Shown here: positions 43,952-55,304 of the stretch, piece after piece | Position numbering within the stretch: position 1 is the first letter of the stretch | How the letters are laid out: each line of letters opens with the position of its first letter | Origin: Celoporthe dispersa | Lineage: Eukaryota > Ascomycota > Sordariomycetes > Diaporthales > Cryphonectriaceae | NCBI GenBank assembly: GCA_016584495.1 | Contig: WAID01000001.1 | Span: forward strand, 992,001 to 1,056,000 | Direction of reading: 5' to 3' | DNA: 64,000 bases | Made by a program: the position numbers and the translations under genes | The notes under the pieces: generated by a model | What the model was told of the DNA's origin: nothing | The model's input: only the letters and a program-made list of their open reading frames with translations | The model's database searches: none

Positions 43952-45720
43952 TCATGCTGTGATGGCTGCAACGGTCTCGGACGAGGGATACGTCCATGAG
44001 TCGTTCCTCAAGGCATCACTAGGTCCATAGAACCGCAAGCCGATCTGGAAAGAAGCACCATCGGCCGGCGAGGGCAGCCAGTTACTCGTCCAGTTCGCCG
44101 GTGGCGCGACATTGCTGGGCTGCACGAGGATCTGGAACGGCCCGTCGGCGCCGTCGGAGTACTTGCTCCCGTCCATCATGGTCAAGTTGCTCCTGTCCCC
44201 GAGCGCATACACACCAATAGGGTTTTCGATCAGGTACCCGGCGGCGTTATACGCCGTCAGGCTCCAGAAGCCCAGCTCCTCGAGGGGGGGTCTCGAGACA
44301 AACGTGACGAGCAGCGCCGTCGTGTTGGACGCGGTCAAGGACCCTCCGTACACCGGGTAGAGCACCTGGTCGTCCGTCATGGCGAGGTACCCGGCCGCGG
44401 CGACGCTGTACCGTGCAAAGTACGCGTCGCGGTAGCTGCCGATGAAGGAGGTGTTCTGCATGGTCCAGTTGGTGCCGACCTGGATCTCGAAGCCGGTGTT
44501 CTCTGCCTCCGCCGCCACCGAGGCGTTCGCAGAGGCAGACGCAGCGGTGAGGTTCGTGCCCGCGGGCTGCGTAAAGGTGCCGTCGGCGTCGAACCCGGCC
44601 GCCCTGAGCGTCTCGTTGATCCAGGTCCGGTTGGCGACCACCTCGCTGGGGTTGAACCGCGCGAGAAGCGCGCCGAGGTTCAGCACGCCCTGCTCGAGGG
44701 TGTTCTGCCCGCCCGGCACGATGGCCGCGTCGTAGAAGAGGCTCAGGTTCAGGGCTGGGGCCACCGGCTGGGCACACCGCGGTACCTCGGTGATGTTCAG
44801 CTGGTCCTGGAGCGCATTGACCGCGGCGGTGCCGCCGTTCTCCGGCTGTGCTACGATCCGCACGAGAGAGATCCCGTACGGCGTCGGCAGGTTGACATAG
44901 CCGGCGTATGAGGAGGAGGACGACGAGTTGGTGGAGTTGGCCGCCAACCATGCACCTGGGTTGTTAGGCTCGTAGCGCACGAGGTATGTGCCGGCTGGGT
45001 AGGACTGGAGAGGGCTGAGATTGGCGACGTCGTTGGCGTAACTTGAGATTGGGGGACCATTGATCATGTCAGCTGCCGGATACAGGACTCTCTTCGGCTT
45101 CCTCCCCACCCTTTATGTACTCACGCATCATAGAATGGCCAGGTCTAGAGTAATGTTTTTTTATGTCTTCTCTTTAGCAAAGGTACAGGCCTACATAGTA
45201 TGTAAAGAGAGAGAAGACACATACCCAGTACCGGTCGCTCATGTCCGGAATAGTGATGGCCAGATCCGACGAGGACAGGTCCAGAAAGACACGAGAGTAC
45301 AGCGTGTCGACGTTGGGCTTCACAAGTGCTGTGTCGGCCGACGTGGACAGGTTGACCTGGCTGTATATCGTGTTCGTCGATGCATTCTCCTCGCCCTGGA
45401 CATAAAGTCCATACGGCCAGAAAGGGTAAGAGTACTATATATAAAATAAAATAAAAGCCAAGACCGGCGTACAGCCAGCCAGCAAGTCCATCAGTCTCTC
45501 GGGAACCCTCTCATCGTCCTCATCATCGCGTCTTTCCTAGGGGGTGGGAAAGCCCGGCCCAACTCACGAGGTATGCAAAGGTGACGTTCTGCTGGGCGCA
45601 CGTCGTCGACTCGTTGGCACAGATCGTCCAGCCGACGCCTGGGTACTCCACGGCCCCGACAAGCCCTGCGCCGCTGAGGGCGAGGATGGCGGAAGAAGCG
45701 GCGGCGGCGGTCAATCTCAT
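43952..45720 (-). CDS. Secreted DUF1254/DUF1214 protein
   Basis: Four exons, 45720-45568, 45395-45225, 45144-45125 (20 nt) and 45041-43952, total 477 residues in intact frame. A signal peptide is clear (AAAASSAILALSGAGLVGA). DUF1254 follows: KPNVDTLYSRVFLDLSSSDL, IPDMSDRYWTWPFYDAYAND (split over three exons). Then comes the DUF1214 C-terminal part: RPPLEELGFWSLTAYNAAGY and FQIGLRFYGP. The 20-nt exon encodes the conserved TWPFYDA core, so it is surely real. At least 15 Asn-X-Ser/Thr sequons are scattered through the chain, predicting heavy N-glycosylation outside the cell. The family is widespread in bacteria and fungi; its biochemical function is not established. Confidence 0.88.
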
Positions 45721-48196
45721 GGCTTGCGGACCTGGGGAGTTTCGTCTGCGTTGGTCCGAGGAGAACTTGCCTGTGTCGTGAGGTTGGCCTGGTTATTTAA
45801 GTAATGTTTGCATATCTTACCCACGCCGGCTCTGTCATCCATGTATGTATATATGTATGTACATTGTATATTGTACTTACTAGGGTAGTACTGGCTTGGT
45901 TGGTTTTTTTTTTATTTTGGTGGGGGGGAGGAGAGTTTATTTTGTTATTACTGTAGTTACCTCAGAATATAGGGGTACCCAGACTGACGCCATTGCTACC
46001 ACGGCATTCGCAATCCAAGAGGCTCCTCTGGCCCCGTCTCTGCACCGGGTCATATCGCTCTCTCTCCACACCAGGTGCCTCCATACCCGGGTGCTGTAGG
46101 CAACCAATCTGCAGGCGTACAGGAGCAGGGCTGGCTGCATGGATCTCGGTACTGTAGGAAAGGGGAGCAGTCTCCGGATCGGCTGTCGGCGCTAGTTGCT
46201 CCTGAGGACAAAGTCGAGTGGGCCGAACACCGGGGGGGGGGGTGAGAGAACAGGGTTATATGTTGCGCATTTCCATACGGCTTTTCCATGTGTTGCCAAT
46301 TGCGGTTTACCGGTGTGGGTTGATCACCCGGCGACAAGACAACTCGCCGGCTTTTGTGTGGCATCCGATAACCCTACGGGCCCGAAGATATTGGAGTCGT
46401 AATATGTATATTGTCAATGACCCGCCCCGGTCCGGACCGAGAGGTGCGTTGGTCTCTTATACGGTCAGTAATGTATCTCATCCTCGATTCCAGCCCTCGT
46501 CCGCCCGTCGAGGTGATCGTGGGGACTGCCTCACCGAATCCGAGCCAGGAATCAAGCGGTAGCTTCTCCTCCCTGCCCGCCGCCTGCTCAGGAATCCTCG
46601 GCACGAGGCCGGTGCGGCTATTCATCCCAGCTTCGGCATTGCAGGGTGAGGGAGAGAGACAGGACCTGCTCATGACATCGAGGACCGGCCCGAGAACCTT
46701 CGCGAGAGGTGGCATCCCTCCCACCGAGAACCGCCCGGGTACATGATCAGGTGCCTCTGTTGGATGTCGGTTATGCTGGAAGGAGCAGTGGCCATCGGGT
46801 GAGTCTCTCTTCTCAAAAACAAAACTGTCGGTGTGGACTTTGTTGCCTTGTTTAGCCCTTTTTTTTTTTTTTAAAAAAAAAATCACATTCCCCCAGCCAA
46901 AGGCGGCAGAAACACTGGCTTATGAGGAGTGGGTCGAGCGGCTGCCTGAACATGAAGAAGATTTGCAGGCGCCATAGCCGGAGTATCATCATCCTGGCTT
47001 TATGCTCTGAGTACCTAAGTAGTTGAACCACCATATGTAACACTGCGACGAATCAGACTCCTCAAGTTTGACTCGCAGTCTGCTGCTTTTTCAGGGACAC
47101 AACTATCCAACTCTCCCTGCTGCAGTCTCTCAAGCTCAAGATGGCTCACACACCCAGCAGAGTTTTGGGTCTGGATGTCAGAAGCAAGTGTTGTTAATAT
47201 GGTGCTGGTCAACCTGGAGCCCAGTAAGACAACCAAAGCAGTTCCTTGGATTACTTAGTAATTGGACCAAAAAGCTTTGTGCTTTTTGCTTGCCAAAACT
47301 TTAGAATACTTTGGACTTCATGCATGCTACACCCTGCCAGCAAAGTGGCTCACACCAATCACTTGCCTCAACCCAGTCGCGCTCAACTCCTACGCCACAC
47401 TCAAAATAACAGTCCTGTGTTTGCTTCATGGCAGAATCCTCAAACAGATATATTCCTGAAGAATAGTAGAGGCGACAGATTAAGTTGTATGTGCTGTTTT
47501 GTGTGTTCATGTGATTGGTAATTGCTGGAACCCTCTTCCTAGGCACCGCTTGGTTCTCCTTAAAGCTTGTTGTACCATAGGCTATTCCAACAATGCTGCA
47601 GAAGACGGCGCTGCTTATGCATAGCTTCTGTTCATCTCATCTCCGCCATCAAACACATTCCAAATTGTGACTAGAAGGACAATGTGTATTGATATGTTTA
47701 GCCTGTGACCAGCATTTTCCGAATGTTTGCCATTCTCTGTACCAAGTCACCACTCATCAGCTTTAGTAATATTGTCAAGGCTAAAAGAAAACAGCAAGCA
47801 GCCTGACTAAGTTAATCTTAGGCCACTCCTCTGCCTATGAGTCCTGTATTGCTCATCACCAGAGACCTATTGGCACATGACAACTGATCCCGAGACGATT
47901 TTGAGAAGCCTAGAGGTCCGACCCCTCCTCAGTAACATGAATCCTCTGTGCAAAGGAAGTTGGAAGGCTTGTTCAGAGGCTTGGTTGGGAACCACGTAGA
48001 CCAGCAGACTTCAAAAGTCTCTGGGAAATGCGCGCATTACCAGAAGATAAATGTCGCACATACACATTCAAGGCAGTCGGTTGAGCTGTCATCAAAGACC
48101 CATACATTCCAAGCAGTCTATCCACAGAAACACACTGATACTGCCGAATTAACCATACACACACACCAAACCACCGTATCCTGCCAGTGCCTCCCA
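45721..48196. other. Intergenic, DUF1254 promoter to SDH4 3' end
   Basis: About 2.5 kb with no supported gene. ATGT-type repeats near 45838-45875, a G10 run near 46231-46240, and adjoining T14 and A10 runs at 46859-46882. Confidence 0.55.
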
Positions 48197-48856
48197 TCAT
48201 GCCTTCCAGATCCTCTTGGTAGCCTCGACGATACCCACATCCGTGGTCTCAAACTCATACAGCCCAATTCCCACCAAGATTGTCGCCAGGTTCAGGGCCC
48301 ACGTGCAGAACTTCCTCAGCAGGGGGTAGCCCCATGTGGGCACATAGTCGATGATGATGGCCTGCAAGCTGAGGTGGGAGTGTACGAGCAGCGTTCCGAC
48401 CAGGATGGCGTCGAGGGTCGGGTTCAGGGAGCCGGACGCGAAGGGGGCAATGCTGAGCGGCACCAGGGCGGCGGCCATACCGCGCTCGAAGGTCCAGTGG
48501 TAGCGGCCGTGGGAGGACGAGGGGGAGGGAACGGGGGCGGGGTCGTTGACGGTGCCCTTGACCACCTCTGTTGGAGAGTAGTATTGTCAGCGACCTCCGC
48601 GAAGACAGAAGGGAAACCCGCTGACAGCGGGGCAGAACGTACGTGGGCCAGGGGGAAGCAGGTCTCTCCGGCTTGTGGCGTGGAAGGCTGTGATCTGGGT
48701 GATGCTGGGCCTGGAGGCAGGCCTCGAGAGCTGCTGGCGGGCAGTCGAGGAGAGCAGCGACGGGCCTGCTCTGGTCGCGGGTGCCACAGATCGCGAGGCG
48801 GGCGCTGTGAGGGCAGCCGCCTGCCGCAACAGAGATGAGCGAACAGCCGATGCCAT
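48197..48856 (-). CDS. SDH4: Succinate dehydrogenase membrane anchor subunit (CybS)
   Basis: Two exons, 48856-48643 and 48567-48197, encode 194 residues. The N-terminal 60 or so residues are rich in Ala, Arg and Ser, as in a mitochondrial presequence. Three membrane helices follow. The second contains LLVHSHLSLQAIIIDYVP, which carries the haem-ligand His and the Asp-Tyr pair of the quinone site. The protein anchors complex II in the inner mitochondrial membrane and takes part in ubiquinone reduction. Frame intact; the intron splits a codon (Gln). It is divergent from the mitochondrial TyrRS gene, 460 bp between start codons, so the two mitochondrial genes may share a promoter region. Confidence 0.93.
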
Positions 48857-49316
48857 CTTGGTAGTCAGCAGAGCCAGTCTGGGCTGAATGACTGGGAGGT
48901 GGGTATTGATTTGTTCTCGACTCGCCGTTTGTCCCCAAGGTAGAATTGAGGTTGGCGTCGATGATGCTGCTTTAACCGACAGGTTGCCGAGGACTGCAAG
49001 CAGAATCGGGAGCTCTACGATTGGCTGCTGCTGATGAGTAAGGAGACAAGGATGCTGCATTCACACGAGGCTTGTTGCCTGCCGGGCTTGCTGTTATCGA
49101 TAAGTGAGCCTGGCTCCTCCAAATTTTCGTGGAATACAAGGCAAGCCGGATTGCCTATATGGTCTCGCGGCGCCTGCCTGAGCTCCACACGGCAGATTCT
49201 CAACACCGTCGAGGACCAGCGTTGTCACCCCGCGCTGTCCACTTGCCGATGCGCTGATTGAGCGCACCGCCTTGCAGCCTGTTTGGCGCTTCAAGGACTC
49301 ACAGGAGCTGCCCAAC
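48857..49316. promoter_or_regulatory. Shared divergent promoter region, SDH4 and MSY1
   Basis: A 460-bp interval between the start codons of two nuclear genes for mitochondrial proteins. No specific factor site can be named from the sequence. Confidence 0.5.
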
Positions 49317-51310
49317 ATGGCTCAGCTAACCTCCCTGTACAAGAGCATCCCGGCTCGCGCCCTCTTGTGTCGCGACTGTCTACGGACCAGAACCCTCAAC
49401 TCGGCTCCTCCCCAGCGAAGATGGGTCGGCACGAAATACCTGGCCAAGGTGATGGCGGCGAAAGAGGAATGGAGGCACATGGCGGAGGAGATTTCCCAGG
49501 GAAGGAAGACGCATATATTTGACGAGTTCGAGGAACGGGGCTTTGTGAAGGATGTCGTGGGGTAGGTAAGCTGGGTCTGTCTGTTTCACGGTCTAGGCGA
49601 CAGAGGGGACGTGCTCTGACGGCTTGTGCATCCTGTATAGGACTCGTGAACACGTCAGAGAAACCATGCGGAGAAAACGCATAGGCGCCTACTGCGGTGT
49701 CGACCCTACCGCCCCCTCCCTCCATCTCGGCCACCTGGTGGCGTTCATGCCGATATTCTGGCTGTACCTGCATGGCTATGGCTCCTTCATAGTCATCGGA
49801 GGCTCCACCGCCAAAATCGGTGACCCCACGGGCAGGACGGAGTCTCGCCCGGACCTGAGCTCTGCCCAGCTGGTGCAGAACCTCGCGGGCATACAGTACC
49901 AGCTCAAGGCGCTCTGGGCAAACGTCGAAGAGAATGGTCGGAGGTTTGGCTTCAAGAAGGACTGGGCCTGGAGGCGAGGCATCATCAACAACAATGCGTG
50001 GTGGAACAAACTCCCCATGCTGGACGTCTTAAGACGGCTGGGGTCTCAAGTGAGGCTCGGCCCGATGCTGGGGCGCGACAATGTCAAGAAGAGGATTGAC
50101 GACGGCACTGGGATGTCCTTTGCTGAATTCTCATACCCTCTGATGCAGGGCTGGGACTGGTATGAACTCTTCAGGCAGCTTGGTGTGCAGATGCAGGTTG
50201 GAGGCTCTGACCAGTACGGCAACATCCTCACCGGTGCCCAGGCCGTCAAACACTGTGTCGAGAATGAGCCCGACCCAGCCAAGAGGCTGCCTCATGCCGA
50301 GTTTGACCAACCCCTTGGATTCACGGTACCGCTCCTCACAGACTCTGCCGGTAACAAGTTCGGAAAGAGCGCAGGAAATGCTGTCTGGCTCGACCCTTTC
50401 CAGACGTCCCCCTTCGACATGTATGGCTACCTGGTGAGACGGCCCGATGATGACGTCGAACGGCTGCTGAAGCTCCTCACCTTCTTCCCCCCTGAGCGAC
50501 ATCGCCAGGTTCATGGAGGAGCACAAGGCAGACCCGCCGAAGCGAGTCGCGCAGCATGTCCTAGCCTACGAGGTGACGGCCCTCGTCCACGGCACCGAGG
50601 TTGCCCAGCGCACACAAGCCGAACATCGCACTAGGTACGGTGGCAGCAGAGACATACAACTTGGTACAGGGAAGGTAGAACAGTCCGCGGACCAGTACCA
50701 AGCTGTACAGGGCCACCCGACAACACTAAGCAACCGGCCTCGGGTCGACCAGCAGCTCCCCTTCAGCATCGTGGAGAAGTCGCTTGCGCGCATCGTCTTT
50801 GCCGCCGGACTAGCGACCAGCGTCTCGGACGCCGACCGCACCATCAAGAACCGCGGCATCTACATAGGCGGGGCCCCCGGCCAGAAAGGCCACGTCAACA
50901 AGGGCATGATCCCCGAACAGCTGATGTTCACCCCCGTCACGACGTGGCCCAACGCAGCCAACAGGAACTTCTTGATCGACGGCAGGATCCTGCTGCTGCG
51001 CAAGGGCAAGCACAACCTGCGGTGCATCGAGCTCATCGACGACGACGAGTGGGCCAAGAGCGGAAAGGAGTACCCGGGACAGCCCTTCACCGGCGCGTTC
51101 CGCAAGGCCATGTCGAAGATGCGCCACATGGTCGACGAGGCGAGGCAGAAGAAGGCGACCGAAGGAGGTGAGATCGGCTCGGAGGACCGCATCGACGTGT
51201 CGAGCCTGCCGTCCCCGGCCCAGGGCTTTACCCGTAAGAATGTCCGGCGGGAACTGGCTCAATACGAGAAGGAGGGCCTCATTAAGGATATGAAGAAGCT
51301 GCCGTTCTGA
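49317..51310 (+). CDS. MSY1: Mitochondrial tyrosyl-tRNA synthetase, one frame break
   Basis: Two exons, 49317-49561 and 49641-51310; with one base dropped they give 637 residues. The first 40 residues are basic and Ser/Arg-rich (mitochondrial presequence). The class I catalytic core shows GVDPTAPSLHLGHLV (HIGH-type motif), GGSTAKIGDPTGR, GGSDQYGNILTG and the KMSKS-equivalent KFGKS. The C-terminal S4-like part includes NRGIYIGGAPGQKGHV. The enzyme charges mitochondrial tRNA-Tyr with tyrosine. The Neurospora counterpart (CYT-18) also helps splice group I introns; whether this one does cannot be judged. The C6 run at 50487-50492 has one base too many, after LLKLLTFFP. Tail-to-tail with NPR2, 148 bp between ends. 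Confidence 0.93.
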
Positions 51311-51458
51311 AAGCGGGACGGGCGCGAGAGTAACTCTGTATAGTAGGACACATCTAAGAACAAGACTGTGCGCTCCCCCAGAGCACAGCCGGGGAAATAA
51401 CTAAACCTCATCTGCGTCCAACCCAAGCCATCCCTGTGCCGACCACCACCACCACCCC

Positions 51459-53154
51459 TCACCGATACAGCACGGTCAGGTCGTACGTCGGCGCAGGGAA
51501 ACTCTTCAGCTTCTCCATGATCTCCCCGTCCGTCACGTTCATCTCGGTGATGATCTGGTCAAAGTTATGCATCCCGTCCATGTACTTCTGCAGCGGGTCA
51601 CCGGCGCCGGCACCAGCGCTCCTGCTGCCCTCCACGGGCCTGCTCTGCCCCGTCACCAGCGAGGCCAGGTACTGCTTGCTGACGACGTACTTGTGCACGC
51701 GGTACAGGAGGCCCTTGATGACGCCGAACTGCACGAGGCGCCGCACGTCCACGTACCGCAGGACGTCGAAGCCCGCGTCCATGTGCAGCCTGAGCCACTC
51801 GGCCACCGACCGCCCCGCGCAGAAGGTCGTCATGAGCTTGACGAGCTGGTAGTTGCTCACGCGCTGCCCCGAGGACATGATGCACACGTAGCTGGCGCAC
51901 TCGTCCACGATCCCGAGGGAGCCGGCGCCTCCGCTCCCACCCACACCACCACCGCCGCCGCCTCCACCTCCCGCGCCGCCTCCCCCCGCGCCCGAGAGCC
52001 CCGTCACCCCGGCGCTGTCCTCGTCGGCGGCGGTGGTCGTGTTGTTGTTGGACGCCGTGTAGTAGTACCCGTCGCTGCTCGCGTTGGCGATGAACTCGTG
52101 GATGCCCGGGCGGGGCGCGTAGCAAGACCCGAAGAAGAACATGTCCAGCAGCAGGATGGTGTCGTAGTACAGCAGGTGCCGCAGGGCGAGCTTGGTCAGG
52201 TCCAGGGAGACGTCCGCGGCGAAGGCGACGCGCCGCACGTCGCTGACGCCGTCGATGTGCCGGATCACCTTCTGCAGCGTCAGGTCCCACGTCGGGTCGA
52301 CGACGTCGGCGAATTTCATCTTGGCCACGGGGACGTGCCAGCCTTTTACCTCGGGGGGCGTGCGGTGGTGGGGGAAGAGCTTCATGTTGATCGTGTTTGC
52401 GTCGTCTGTGCGGCGGGGGGGGGGGGGGAAGGAAAAGAGAACTGTAAGCCGGCCGTTGTCTCTCTGCATTCTAGGCGGGGCGGGGGGAATAAGGAACAAG
52501 AGACGCACCGACGGGTATCATGCACTCGCCGTAGTTGTTCAGATCCTCCTTGATGATCTCCAGCAGGCTCTCGATCGGCCTCCTCGTCCCTCCCCGGCGC
52601 TCCCCTCCCCGTCCCGGCTCAGGTACTCGGTCTGCTTCTCCATCTCGGCAAACGTCACGGCCAGGCGCCTCACGACGCGCTCGTAGTGGATCTGGTCGCC
52701 CTCGTCCGCCTCGACGACCAGGCCAAAGTTGAAGATGAACTCATTCCGCTGGTACTTTGGGTTGGCGATGGCCACGGGGAACCCGAGGATGGAGTACTTG
52801 GAGTCTGGGTCGCTGACGGCGATGTAGCGGTTGAAGAAGCCCTTGCGCGGGATGATGTACTCCTGCAGCACGTCGAAGTCGAACAGGCTGGGTTTCCTCT
52901 GCTGTGAAGAGGAGGAGGGGGAGGAGGAGGAGGAAGATGAAGAGTCGAGGGGCACGATGCAGCCTGGGGGCGCCTGGGCTACGATCTTGGTGCCTGGCCA
53001 CGGGGGGGGGGGTCAGTCTTGTGTGTCGTGTGGGTGAGAGTGAGCGCTTCTCTGAGATGCGAGGAAGAACAGTGAGGCCTCTGCAGAGCATCAACACGTT
53101 CTGTATCTCACCTTCCTGAGGGAAGAATCTGGCGTAGAATATGCCCTGTATCAT
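51459..53154 (-). CDS. NPR2: GATOR1/SEACIT subunit Npr2, one frame break
   Basis: Three exons, 53154-53112, 52993-52509 and 52405-51459; with one base added they give 491 residues. The N-terminus MIQGIFYARFFPQEGTKIV (across intron 1) is the Npr2/NPRL2 longin-type start. YIIPRKGFFNRYIAVSD, YSILGFPVAIANPKYQRNEF, EVKGWHVPVAKMKF and VIRHIDGVSDVRRVAFAADV are family-specific. The C-terminal part keeps winged-helix segments. A Ser run near residue 33 and a Gly-rich insert (about 30 residues) are low-complexity additions. The break is at the C3 run 52588-52590 (+ strand), where a base is missing. Npr2 with Npr3 inhibits TORC1 when amino acids are scarce. Confidence 0.9.
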
Positions 53155-53243
53155 CGTGCTGGCTTGCTCTTGACCATCATGAGGAGAGGATGGGCCAATC
53201 TCATGACAATCGTCCCGACAGTCACTGTTTTATTATTATTATT

Positions 53244-53276
<33 letters not shown>

Positions 53277-53955
53277 ATCTTCAATTGAAGGAAACCACGA
53301 GAAGAGAAGAAAGCTCTTATTCCACATACATCAACTTTACAGCTCTGTACACACTTTGGCGTGGTCAGTGGTCACTGTAGTGTGGAGGACACTACGTTCT
53401 GTGGACTGAACTTGGCGGTGCGAAACCAACAAGTCAGTAGACGGTAGTTGATCGGCTTAGTCAGCCGTCCTGACCAGCGGCGCTCCGGCACATCGTCATC
53501 AAGGGATGCTATAGCTGGCGACGCAGGGGCACGATGATTAGGTATGCTGCCTGGCTGCCTGCCAACCTGACTCTAGATACGGTATCCATTCCGCCTGCTG
53601 GACTACTTGTGCTGCTATAGCTCATGTTCCCTGATCCGATGTCCGCGGCCCAGTGCGTCATCCCATTGCTCCATCCGCCTGTCCAGCCGTCCCGTCCTGG
53701 TAGGCACCTGTCTCCTGCTCTCAAAAACCCCCAGGGTTGGGTCATTAGATTATCCATGATGTTCCCCAGAAGATGCTTTCTAGGTCCTCCATGCTGCTGC
53801 TGCTGCTGCTTGGTTCAAATGTGTTGGTGTGCCCTGCTCAAACAAGAGAGCCAGAAATCGAGAGTGCCGTGCCGCCCTAGACACTGCGCCGGTGAGCGGT
53901 GTCGTATCTAAGCAGTAAGTGGCGAGCTGAGGTTTTGTTCCGTGGCCAGGCGAGC
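53155..53955. other. Intergenic NPR2-DSK2
   Basis: About 800 bp, no gene supported. Contains a trinucleotide repeat close to the NPR2 start and a CTG run near 53795-53810. Confidence 0.6.
53229..53277. repeat. (TAT)n(TGT)n trinucleotide repeat
   Basis: About six TAT/ATT units change into about ten GTT units, 75-125 bp upstream of the NPR2 start. Confidence 0.9.
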
Positions 53956-55304
53956 TCAGCCTCCCAGCAGGAAGTTGACGGCACCCTGCACGTTGCCACC
54001 GCTACGTCGCAGGGCAGCCACGTTCTGGTCGAAGTCATAGAAGCCCATCTCGTTCAGCTGGCGGAGCTGGTCAGCATAGCGCTCCTCTGGTGGCCGGGAG
54101 TCTACAGGCATAGACTGCTCGCCCATGGGACCTCCCATCATCTGCATGAACTGCTGCATCGCCTCGGGTGTAAGACCAAACGGGTTGAGCGCTCCGCCCT
54201 GTGGCGTACCACCACCAGGAGCCGAGCCCGGGGCCGCAGGAGCGCTGGGCTGGGCAGCATTCTCGCCGGAGGAAGGTGCCTGACCGGCTGCTGCTTGGCC
54301 TGCGGGTGGTGCGCCGAAGGGGTTCATCAGGGCCATGAAGGGATTCTCGGCAGTACCTCCACCCATGGCGGGCGGGACCGGGAACATGCCAAATCCCGGG
54401 AGGCCCCATGGGTTCTGTTGGTTTGGTGCATTGCTCCCCTCTCCGCACCACCTGCGGCGGGGGCCCCAGCCGGTGTTGTGTCGGTCGCGCCGGGCGCGGG
54501 GAAAGCTTCTCTGCCCCGCCGCCTCCCGCCATGGCTCGGCGCATCTGAGCAGCTTGTCGCAGGAGTTGTGGGTTGGTAAGCATCTGGCGGAACATGGGGG
54601 ACTGGAGCATCTGGCGGGCCTGGGGGTTGTTGCGCAGCATGGGGTTGGACTGGATCATGAGGTCGATCATCGCGGGGTTGTTGAGGGCCTCGTTCATGGC
54701 CTGGGCGATATTCGGGTTGGACAGCATGTCAGCCATCTGGTCCTCGCTCGGTGGAGCACCCATCTGTGAGCAGAGTGCGTTGTCAGTACCATGACCACTC
54801 TAAAAAAGAAGAAGAAGAAGAAAAACGAAACGAAAACACAGGCAGGACAGGTAGGGAAGAGCTTACGCCTCCGTCGGCACCAAAGAGGTTGGCGCTGGGA
54901 AGGTTGGCATGACCAGCGAAACGAGCACCGGTCAGGCCGGCCAAGAGGTTGTCCGCGGAGGTGCCGGCTGCCATATTGTTCGGGATGGCGCGAGGGACAG
55001 GCTGCGAGGCGGCGCTGCTGGGAGCTGGCGTTGGGTTGCTGGCGGCGCTCTTGACCAGGTGGATGGTGTTTCCTGGCTTCACCTTGTAGGAGGCGAGGGT
55101 GTCCTCATTCTTCATAACCCGGCCAGAGTAGATGAGGCGCTGGCGCTCGACGGGAATGTTCTCGAACTCCTCCGTGGCAAGCTTGTTCTTGAGGTCCAGG
55201 ATGGTGGCAGACTCGGCCATGGTGATGGTATGGTTCTTGTCGCCCGAGGCCTTGACCTTGAAGGTGATCTGGGCGTCGCCGCCGGCCTCTGTGCTGTCCG
55301 CCAT
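53956..55304 (-). CDS. DSK2: Ubiquilin-like ubiquitin shuttle factor Dsk2, two frame breaks
   Basis: Exons 55304-54867 and 54763-53956. Residues 12-85 form a ubiquitin-like domain (ITFKVKASGDKNHTITM, VERQRLIYSGRVMKNEDTL). An STI1-type region follows (MADMLSNPNIAQAMNEAL, NPMLRNNPQARQMLQSP). The C-terminus is a UBA domain (YADQLRQLNEMGFYDFDQ, then ALRRSGGNVQGAVNFLLGG). Dsk2 carries ubiquitylated proteins to the proteasome. Between STI1 and UBA the frame changes twice, near 54506 (a base missing) and in the G run near 54437 (a base missing). Adding two bases makes 416 codons and restores a Pro/Ala/Gly-rich linker leading to NQQNPWGLPGFGMFPVPP. Such a conserved gene is unlikely to be dead, which supports sequence error. 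Confidence 0.9.

Noticed and set aside
46859..46882. T14-A10 palindrome as a terminator or hairpin
   Set aside because: Simple homopolymers in an intergenic region far from gene ends; no evidence of function.
50460..50640. Two separate genes in place of MSY1
   Set aside because: The two frames are consecutive parts of one TyrRS and join by dropping one C from a C6 run.
53956..54763. Programmed ribosomal frameshifting in DSK2
   Set aside because: Two shifts in a simple linker, no slippery site with downstream structure noticed, and the same kind of one-base break occurs in many unrelated genes here.
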